NCBI GenBank assembly: GCA_030144725.1 | Contig: JASKMD010000027.1 | Coordinates: 170,796-234,795, forward strand | Direction of reading: 5' to 3' | Length of the DNA stretch: 64,000 nucleotides | Source: Haematococcus lacustris | Taxonomy: Eukaryota > Chlorophyta > Chlorophyceae > Chlamydomonadales > Haematococcaceae | Part shown: piece after piece, positions 56,147-64,000 of the stretch | Layout: the number at the start of each line of letters is the position of its first letter | Position numbering within the stretch: the first letter of the stretch is position 1 | Made by a program: the position numbers and the translations under genes | The notes under the pieces: model-generated | Seen by the model: the letters and a program-made list of their open reading frames with translations, nothing else | The model's database searches: none | What the model was told of the DNA's origin: nothing

Positions 56147-56210
56147 AGTACAGTTCGCTGAGTGACACCCCACACTCGAGCACATGCTGGACCCCGCCCT
56201 AGTATGTTTT
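56147..56210 (+). pseudogene. relic of an RPN6 exon 5-like sequence
   Basis: After a CCCCCCCGCAG acceptor-like sequence, the frame reads [12 protein letters not shown] before diverging to a stop (WTPP then TAG). YSSLSDTPH is identical to the peptide in RPN6 exon 5, but the codons differ at several third positions (AGT for AGC, CCA for CCT). Silent-only differences suggest descent from a once-functional paralogue or old duplicate, not a recent copy error. Confidence 0.5.
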
Positions 56211-57238
56211 AGATGGCGGGCTTGAGAACATAGAAACGCTGATGGCCTACATTTGGTCACCCCGGCCGTTGGCCCCGCTAATCCGTGCCAGGCCTGCGCA
56301 TCGCACCACGCGCTAGTGGAGAGTAGCTGAGGCTATCGCGGTAACTCAAGCGCGCTGAAACTCGCGTTTTGCACTGAAGCCTCCCAGATCACTCCGCCCG
56401 CCATTCCCACGAACTGTGAACATGGTCGCTCGCTGCAGCCTGGGGCTCAACGGGGAGCGACCGTACGTGGGTCGCAGGTCGGCGCGCAAGATTCCCTGGG
56501 TTGGGTCGGGACCCCTCATGGCCCGGGCCCTTCCTGACACCTGGCCCGAGACCTGCCTGACCCTGCCTCCAAGCATGCAGAGCATCTCACTGAGGTGTCA
56601 GCAGCACCGTGCGTGGACTTTGTTTCGCTACCGTGCACTCTGCTGATTCAGTGCTGAAGCCTTTTTTCTCGTATCGCCTGTATCAATACACGTATCATCA
56701 CTGGCTGTAGGGCATATTAGATAGTGCCAGCAGGTGTGCCACCTCATCAGCAGTTGGCTCCACCTGCCCCTGCATCCCAGAAGTCTATCCCATGCCTGCC
56801 TGGGCTGCTGAGAAGAAGAAGACTACTCCAGAAGAGCCGGTGTGCAAGTAGGAAGGAGCTTCCGCCTGGGGCGTGACCAGCTGGTGGGGCAAAGCCTCGT
56901 GGCAAGCTGTGCCAGCAGGTGGGCGCCCCAGCAGCAAATGACACCACCTGCCCCTGCACCCCAGGGGCAGACTGCATTACCTGATCTGCTGCACATGCAA
57001 CAACTGACGCTAGCTTGGCCTTGGGTTGCCTACATTGTGGCGTGTTCAACACAGAGCTTGTGTGCAGAGTTACAAACGCCCTGCTACCAGGGTTCGGTTC
57101 CCTTTAAGTTTAGGGCGCCTGACGCAAACAAGCCAGCACGCATGCAGCCCCGCAGCATGAGCGCGCTGTGTGCGATGTGCGCATAAGTCGAGATACCCAC
57201 TTCAGTGTCGCAATCCTAGAGGCTATCCGTGTGCAGAG

Positions 57239-60200
57239 ATGGGAGTGCCCGCCTTTTATCGTTGGCTAAGTCAGAAGTAGGTGTTGCCACACCGTTGCGA
57301 CGTGGCGGCATACAGCAGCTGGCGTGGGGAACGGCGTGCAGCACCGCATGGACCAGGTCTGCAATGCTGCGGGTACAGGTATCCGAAGATCGTAAAGGAC
57401 GTCATCGAGGACCATCCGGAGTGGATCGACGGCATCGAGGTCCCCGTTGACACCTCCACGCCGAACCCCAACGGCATGGAGTTCGACAATTTGTATCTTG
57501 TAAGAGGAGCTTCGTCGTCAGCCTTGCAGCGGGGTTCCAGTGGCTGCATGCAGTGCTTGCAGTGCAGTGCATTAGCTGTGCGGTTCAACATGAGCACTAG
57601 TACAAGCACCAGCAATGTCCTGTGCATCACTTGAGCAACCGCATCAAGCGTAGATTATGCAGCACACATGCGCAAGCATGGCAGCAAACAACTCTTAGGT
57701 TCAGGACCCCGGCAGTGGGTAGCAGTAAGGTGCCACACCAGGTCGAGGGTGGCAGGCCAGAGTGCACAAGCACGGCAGCATTCTTACTGGTAGCCTTAGC
57801 ATCCAGCTTGAGTTTAGCAGGCAGGGGTAGACCACCACTAGGTTAGAGAACAGGTTGGCTAAGAATGGCAGACAACCTCCACTCCTAAGCCAGTCAACAT
57901 CAGAAGCTGGGGGCAGCAGGCAGGGGGACACCACCACCAGGCTAAAGGACAGGCTGTCAGGGAATAGCAGAGGACCCCTACACCCTGCCCCTGCCCGCCT
58001 CCCACCTCCCCACCCCCTCCTCCCTCCCCGCCCCCCTCCTCGCCCCCTCCCACCTTCCTGCCCCTGCCTCTCAACAGCCGAAGTAACCTGTGGCATTGGC
58101 AGTCAAGGGTTTGGGCAGACAAGCAGGCTGGCTGCCTCACAGGGCTGTGGTGGAGCAGCATGCTGGACAAAGCTAGGGTTGGGTTAGGAGTAGGGTTAGG
58201 ATTACAGTGTTCACAGGGCAATCCCGTCACACAGCAGTCAGGCTGCCCCAGTGCACTGCAGCTGACCAGATGTGTCAGCCGGCCACTTGGCTGGCTGGGA
58301 AGACAATAGCGCGCTGGCAGCTTCACCTGGCAGCCAGCGGGGGCCAGCAGGCAGGGGCAGACCAGCAGCAGGCTGTAGGGCAGGGTGCAGGGGCATGGCA
58401 GACAGCAGCATTGCCATGCTGAGCCTCAACACAGCAAAGCTGTTTTGGTCGGGACCAGGCAAGCAGAGCTGCGCTTCAGGCACCCACTCGCTCCCCTCAC
58501 ACTCAGCCCAGGTGGCCCAGAGCAGCCATTGGCATGGGCGGGGGTAGGATGGGGCAGGGGCAGGCAACTGGGTAAGCTGCCTGGCAGTGGCACAGCTGAG
58601 CAGCAAGTTTCTCCAGCCTGCAGCTTGGCTCATGCTTCCCAGCCCTGCCCCCCATGAAGCTGCCAGCCCTGCCCATCCACCCAGGCAGGTAGGCAGGCAG
58701 GCGGGCAGGCAGCCTTGAGATGCAGGAATTCGATGTGTTGAGGGGGCAGACGCCCCCCACCCCCTGTATACAGGCCTGTGTCAGGGCGGTGAGGGGTGGA
58801 GGCATACAGGGGGTAGCGCATGCTGCTAGCTGCCCCTGGTGGCCTGGGCCTGGGGCCCCACCCTGATGGGAGAAGGGGGAAGCGCGGGGAGGGAGGGGCT
58901 GCCCCTGCCCCTGCAAGGCCACAGCACCAGCCCTCTCCCATGGCCCCTAGCCCCCATCTCCGACCCGGCCCTCTCCCCCTCACCACCCCCTCACCCGCCC
59001 CCTCACCCGCCCCCTCACCCGCCCCCTCACCCGCCCCCTCACCACCCCCTCACCCGCCCCCTCACCACCCCCTCACCCGCCCCCTCACCACCCCCTCACC
59101 CGCCCCCTCACCACCCCCTCACCCACCCCCTCACCACCCCCTCACCCGCCCCCTCACCACCCCCTCACCCGCCCCCTCACCACCCCCTCACCCGCCCCCT
59201 CACCACCCCCTCACCTGCCCCCTCACCACCCCCTCACCCGCCCCCTCACCACCCCCTCACCCGCCCCCTCACCACCCCCTCACCTGCCCCCTCACCACCC
59301 CCTCACCCGCCCCCTCACCACCCCCTCACCCGCCCCCTCACCACCCCCTCACCCGCCCCCTCACCACCCCCTCACCCGCCCCCTCACCACCCCCTCACCC
59401 GCCCCCTCACCACCCCCTCACCCGCCCCCTCACCACCCCCTCACCCGCCCCCTCACCACCCCCTCACCCGCCCCCTCACCACCCCCTTACCCGCCCCCTC
59501 ACCACCCCCTCACCCGCCCCCTCACCACCCCCTCACCCGCCCCCTCACCACCCCCTCACCCGCCCCCTCACCACCCCCTCACCCGCCCCCTCACCGATTC
59601 CTCACCCGCACCTGCCTCCGCCCCCTCCTGTGTCTCAGCCTTTGCCCCTGCCACCACCACCTGGCTGCCTGCCTTCCTGTGAGGTCCTGTGAGTGCCGGT
59701 GTATGCTGCTGCAGGACATGAACGGCATCATCCACCCCTGCTTCCACCCTGAGGACCGGGTGAGGGGCAGCAGGGCCAGCAGGGGCAGCAGGCAGGCGAC
59801 AGACAGGGGCAGACAGGAGCAGCAGCAGGGCTAGTCAGGGGCAGTGACGGGTGAGAAGAGTGTGCTGTGGAAGAGTCAGCCTAGATGGCTGCATGTAGAA
59901 GGCAAGCGGCAGTCAGGGGTGGCAAAGAGTGAAGAAAGCGTTGCTGCTCTGCGCTATAGCCACCCACCCTTGACCCCAAGCTCTACTACCTGCCACCTGT
60001 GCCTCTGGTTGCCTGGTCCCTGACCTGACCTGACCCCACCTGACCTCACCTGACCTGACCTGACCTGACCTGACCTGACCTGACCTGACCTGACCTGACC
60101 TGACCTGACCTGACCTGACCTGACCTGACCTGACCTGACCTGACCTGACCTGACCTGACCTGACCTGACCTGACCTGACCTGACCCAACCTGGCTGCAGC

Positions 60201-63200
60201 CCGCACCCACAACAGAGACTGAGGTGTTTCTAAACATCTTTGACTACATCGACCGCCTCTTCTCCATCGTGCGCCCTCGCCGCCTGCTGTATATGGCCAT
60301 TGGTGGGAAAGGGGCCTGGGGAGGCGGAGTGGGAGGGGTGTGGGGAGGGAGTGGGTGGGAGGGGTGTGGAGAGGGAACAGCCAAGGCCATAAACATAAAG
60401 GCCATAGCAAGAGGCAGGAGTTGGGGAGGGGAGAGGAGGAGAAGGGAAGAGGTTGGACAGGTCCCTGCTGGTCACACCCCACCCACCCCTCCTCACCTGG
60501 CCTTCTACCCCACCCACCCCTCCTCGCCTTTCCCTCTGCCTGGATCTGTCATCATCACGTGGCACCATCATTACCACATGGCATTTGCATGCAGCGTTGC
60601 CACAAAACTACTGCATGCATGGGCAGGGTTGGCATGGGCTATGGCTAGCGTGGGTTGAGACCGTCTGTGGCTTACATACCTGACCTGCAGTGTTGATGCT
60701 GTGTGTTTGCACGATGCACACTGTGTCTCATGTACTCATGCTGTAGTCTAGTCTTGTATTGTAGTCTACGCCGTAAAGACAGGCATACACAACTAGTAAA
60801 GTAGTCGTCCACATCGGACGGGCAGCAGGCATCATATGTTTGTGCGGCCTTGAATGAATTTGAATGAATAGCACCGTAGTCTCCCACTTGATTCCCCAGG
60901 CATTGGAAACTATTGTCACCACATTATACCCAAGCAATATTTTTAGGTAAAAGAAATCACGAGTGAGTGACTTGCCAAGCCAAGCTATGACCCCGCCCTG
61001 TCATGCCCCTGACTTGTTGTAGACGGCGTGGCTCCTAGAGCCAAGATGAACCAGCAGCGGTCGCGACGCTTCAGAGCCGCCCAGGATGCTGCTGAGAAGG
61101 CGGCGGAGGAGGAGCGGCTCCGGCAAGACCTAGAGCAGCAGGGCATCAAGGTCAGGGGGTGTAGGGGGAGGCACCACCCTGGGGGGAAGCTGGGGCAGAG
61201 GGTGGTGGGCAGTGGGCTGGTGGGGGCCGAATTGTGGGTCAGGGCCACGCTGACTAACGAAGGGTGGCTGGCTGGCTGGGTGGGTGAGTGGAGATGGCGG
61301 GTGACGGGTGGCGGGTGGGTGGATGGAGATGGCGGGTGGCGGGTGGGTGGATGGAGATGGCGGGTGGCGGGTGGGTGGATGGAGATGGCGGGTGGCGGGT
61401 GGGTGGGTGGAGATGGCGGGTGGCGGGTGGGTGGGTGGAGATGGCGGGTGGCGGGTGGGTGGATGGAGATGGCGGGTGGCGGGTGGGTGGGTGGCTGGCT
61501 GGCTGGCTGGGTGGGTGAGTGGAGATGGCGGGTGGCGGGTGGGTGGATGGAGATGGCGGGTGGCGGGTGGGTGGGTGGAGATGACGGGTGGCGGGTGGGT
61601 GGGTGGAGATGGCGGGTGGCGGGTGGGTGGGTGGAGATGGCGGGTGGCGGGTGGGTGGGTGGAGATGGCGGGTGGCGGGTGGGTGGATGGAGATGGCGGG
61701 TGGCGGGTGGGTGGGTGGAGATGGCGGGTGGCGGGTGGGTGGATGGAGATGGCGGGTGGCGGGTGGGTGGGTGGAGATGGCGGGTGGCGGGTGGGTGAGT
61801 GGAGATGGCGGGTGGCGGGTGGGTGGGTGGAGATGGCGGGTGGCGGGTGGGTGGATGGAGATGGCGGGTGGCGGGTGGGTGGATGGAGATGGCGGGTGGC
61901 GGGTGGGTGGATGGAGATGGCGGGTGCCGGGTGGGTGGATGGAGATGGCGGGTGGCGGGTGGGTGGATGGAGATGGCGGGTGGCGGGTGGGTGGGTGGAG
62001 ATGGCGGGTGGCGGGTGGGTGAGTGGAGATGGCGGGTGGCGGGTGGGTGAGTGGAGATGGCGGGTGGCGGGTGGGTGGGTGGAGATGGCGGGTGGCGGGT
62101 GGGTGGATGGAGATGGCGGGTGGCGGGTGGGTGGGTGGAGATGGCGGGTGGCGGGTGGGTGGATGGAGATGGCGGGTGGCGGGTGGGTGGGTGGAGATGG
62201 CGGGTGGCGGGTGGGTGGATGGAGATGGCGGGTGGCGGGTGGGTGGGTGGAGATGGCGGGTGGCGGGTGGGTGAGTGGAGATGGCGGGTGGCGGGTGGGT
62301 GGGTGGAGATGGCGGGTGGCGGGTGGGTGGATGGAGATGGCGGGTGGCGGGTGGGTGGATGGAGATGGCGGGTGGCGGGTGGGTGGATGGAGATGACGGG
62401 TGGCGGGTGGGTGGGTGGAGATGGCGGGTGGGTGGATGGAGATGGCGGGTGGCGGGTGGGTGGATGGAGATGGCGGGTGGCGGGTGGGTGGGTGGAGATG
62501 GCGGGTGGCGGGTGGGTGGATGGAGATGGCGGGTGGCGGGTGGATGGATGGAGATGGCGGGTGGCGGGTGGGTGGGTGGAGATGGCGGGTGGCGGGTGGG
62601 TGGATGGAGATGGCGGGTGGCGGGTGGGTGGGTGGAGATGGTGTGGGGCAGGGCGCTCTGGGGAGTTGGAGGGAAGGGCGGAGGAGGTGAAGCTGGAGGG
62701 AAGCTGTGGGTCAGGGAGGGGGGTGACGAGGGGCAGGAGCATGGGAGGGCAGTGGAGCAAGGCCAGGGTTGAGGTAGGGATTGGCCTTTGATACTGAAAG
62801 CGGGCAGTGGGGGTTTGGCTGTCAGCAGCCTGGTTTTCTTTGAGTTGGGATGAGGTGGTATGAGTTGTAGTGGGACAAGTGATGTGGGGCCATTGCTTTC
62901 CCCCCCCCAGAGCCTAGACCCCACCCCCTGTGCTTCCCTGCCCTCCGCTGCAGCTGCCCAAGGCCCCAAAGAGTGAGACGTTCGACAGCAACACCATCAC
63001 TCCTGGCACCCCTTTCATGGACCGGCTGGCCACTGCCCTTCAGTACTATGTGCACCAGCGTCTGAACGGGGACAAGGGCTGGCGCGGCATTGAGGTGGGC
63101 AGCAGTGCAGGGCAGGGCAGGGCAGGCGCGGCATTGAGGTGGGCAGGTGAGAGGGTGAGGGGTGAGAGGGTGAGGGGTGTGAGGGTGAGGGGTGAGAGGG

Positions 63201-63973
63201 CAGCAAGGTCCACTCTCCTCCCTTGATCCGCACCTGAAAGGCTACTCTCCTTTCTCAATCCTCCGCCGCCCAATGGTGAGGGCTTAGCCCTTTTTTTCTT
63301 TCTTTCATTCTATCTTTCTTTCTTTCTTGGGCAGGAGGCATGGTGGGAGGATCTGGGTTCAAACCCTGCACACCCCCAGACTGCGTGGCAGAGGTTCCGG
63401 GTTCAACCCTCCACTCCCTCACGATCGCATCGGAGTTAGGGAGGTGTAGATGGAGTTGGACGTGGTCAGCATGGCGCAGGGCGGGTGCCAGGGTCACTGC
63501 ATTACACAATCAGTGATAGCTGGGGAACATCCTGCCCCTCTGGCCCCCCACATCAGCTGGCAGCTGGCAGTGTGAAGGGTGACGGTGATAGTGTCCTTGG
63601 AGAGGTGGGGAGGCAGCCTGAGGTGGGCCTGAGGTGGCTGGGCTGCTGCTGTGTGTCCCAGCTAGTGTCCTAGCCCCCTAGACCTCCCTTAGCCCCCTCC
63701 TTGCCCACTCCTGCCCGCCACACCCTCAACATGTACTCGACCAGGTTTCTGACATGACATGACATGACCTCAGCACACACGCGCACCCCTCCCACCTCGC
63801 CCCTCCTCTTCCCCTCCTCCCTCCTCCCCCTTGGCCCCCCTCCCCCTCAGCCGCCCTCCCCCCCTGCCTCAGGTCATCCTGTCTGACTCCAACACCCCGG
63901 GGGAGGGGGAGCACAAGGCCATGCAGTATGTGCGCCAGATGAGGGGCCGCCCGGGCTGGAACCCCAACACCAG
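57239..63973 (+). CDS. XRN: XRN-family 5'-3' exoribonuclease, N-terminal part (3' end beyond window)
   Basis: XRN enzymes degrade 5'-monophosphorylated RNA from the 5' end. Seven GT-AG exons are visible: 57239-57276, 57379-57499, 59715-59759, 60200-60302, 61023-61150, 62954-63094 and 63873-63973, in frame for 226 codons. The product begins [17 protein letters not shown], the family start. It continues [20 protein letters not shown] (Asp54), [38 protein letters not shown] (Asp103 and the basic phosphate-binding loop), [17 protein letters not shown] and [20 protein letters not shown] (Glu203, Glu205), ending in NPNTR at a donor. These are the conserved region 1 active-site residues. It resembles plant/animal XRN2-XRN4 more than long XRN1, but the distinguishing C-terminal region is outside. 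Introns 2, 3 and 5 are expanded by tandem repeats. Confidence 0.93.
58976..59600 (+). repeat. 23-bp minisatellite in XRN intron 2
   Basis: About 24 alternations of CTCACCCGCCCC and CTCACCACCCC (12 + 11 bp), with rare CCTGCC and CCACCC variants. It ends about 115 bp before the exon 3 acceptor. Intron 57500-59714 is the longest in the gene. Confidence 0.93.
60022..60186 (+). repeat. TGACC pentanucleotide repeat in XRN intron 3
   Basis: About 33 units of TGACC/CCTGA run almost to the exon 4 acceptor (cag at 60197-60199). Each unit contains a branch-point-like CTGAC word next to the splice site. Confidence 0.95.
61262..62640 (+). repeat. 28-bp minisatellite filling XRN intron 5
   Basis: About 48 units of a 28-bp repeat built from GGTGGGTGGATGGAGATGGC and GGGTGGCG. 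Most variation is at one dinucleotide (GGATGG, GGGTGG or GAGTGG), giving several unit types in irregular order. It is open in all frames because 28 bp cycles through them and the unit lacks stops. It lies in intron 61151-62953. Confidence 0.95.
63095..63872. other. XRN intron 6 with pyrimidine tract and tRNA-like B-box motifs
   Basis: Holds GGTGAGAGG-type short repeats (63145-63200), a T/C-rich TTTC tract (63288-63330), and two close GGGTTCAA(A)CCCT motifs (near 63356 and 63398) resembling the T-arm/B box of tRNA-derived sequences. A CATGACATGACATGACC repeat is near 63752-63768. No complete tRNA fold was found, so this may be a SINE remnant. Confidence 0.4.
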
Positions 63974-64000
63974 GTCTGCCTGAGGACTCTTAGGGCGGGC

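Larger units (their letters stand above)
55326..57238. other. intergenic region between RPN6 copy 2 and XRN
   Basis: The part to 55922 matches block 1. Beyond it the sequence is unique and holds an RPN6 exon-like relic (separate entry), a GC-rich stretch (56340-56640) with short frames of no known family, and one copy (about 56815) of an AAGACTACTCC-containing repeat also found in RPN6 intron 8. The last few hundred bases must contain the XRN promoter. No clear TATA element is seen. Confidence 0.45.

Noticed and set aside
60985..62969. 570-590-residue minus-strand Pro/His/Ser repeat proteins
   Set aside because: Opposite-strand translations of the 28-bp minisatellite in an XRN intron.

Overview
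The window reads as nuclear DNA of a GC-rich green alga, most likely a chlorophyte of the Chlamydomonadales type (a Haematococcus-like genome would fit, but this is inference from style only). The basis is intron-dense genes with GT-AG introns, many very long CTG/CCG, GGGGCA and CACCCT repeats, a TTAGGG-type interstitial repeat, and a chromovirus plus an APE-type LINE. Three conserved housekeeping genes can be reconstructed exon by exon: eIF5A (minus strand), the 26S proteasome lid subunit RPN6/PSMD11 (plus) and the 5' part of an XRN-family 5'-3' exoribonuclease (plus, running off the right edge). A fourth gene encodes a long low-complexity protein with two tandem CCCH zinc fingers.

Layout: 1-17954 carries the CCCH gene, eIF5A and RPN6 (copy 1). 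17955-18454 is a 500-N gap. 18455-38500 is a contig made only of transposons: a head-to-tail array of an L1-like non-LTR element on the minus strand (one interrupted endonuclease part, two deleted units of 4452 bp and one fuller unit). A Ty3/gypsy chromovirus with 190-bp LTRs that look identical is inserted in the left-most unit. 38501-39000 is a second 500-N gap. 39001-55922 repeats 453-17954 almost base for base (CCCH gene, eIF5A, RPN6 again), and 55923-64000 continues into unique sequence with the XRN gene.

The two 17-kb blocks differ mainly in repeat lengths (about 107 versus 13 GGGGCA units) and a few single bases, while the RPN6 and eIF5A exons appear identical. With both joins being gaps of exactly 500 N, the simplest reading is two haplotypes of one locus scaffolded in series around a transposon contig; a real recent segmental duplication is the alternative.

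The genes do not form a pathway. eIF5A and RPN6 are divergently transcribed, and an 876-bp terminal-inverted-repeat element with an 8-bp target duplication (hAT-like) lies between them. The CCCH gene and eIF5A converge. The most unusual content is repeat biology: introns filled by kilobase tandem repeats, a tandem LINE array, and retroelement reading frames broken by in-frame UAG codons.
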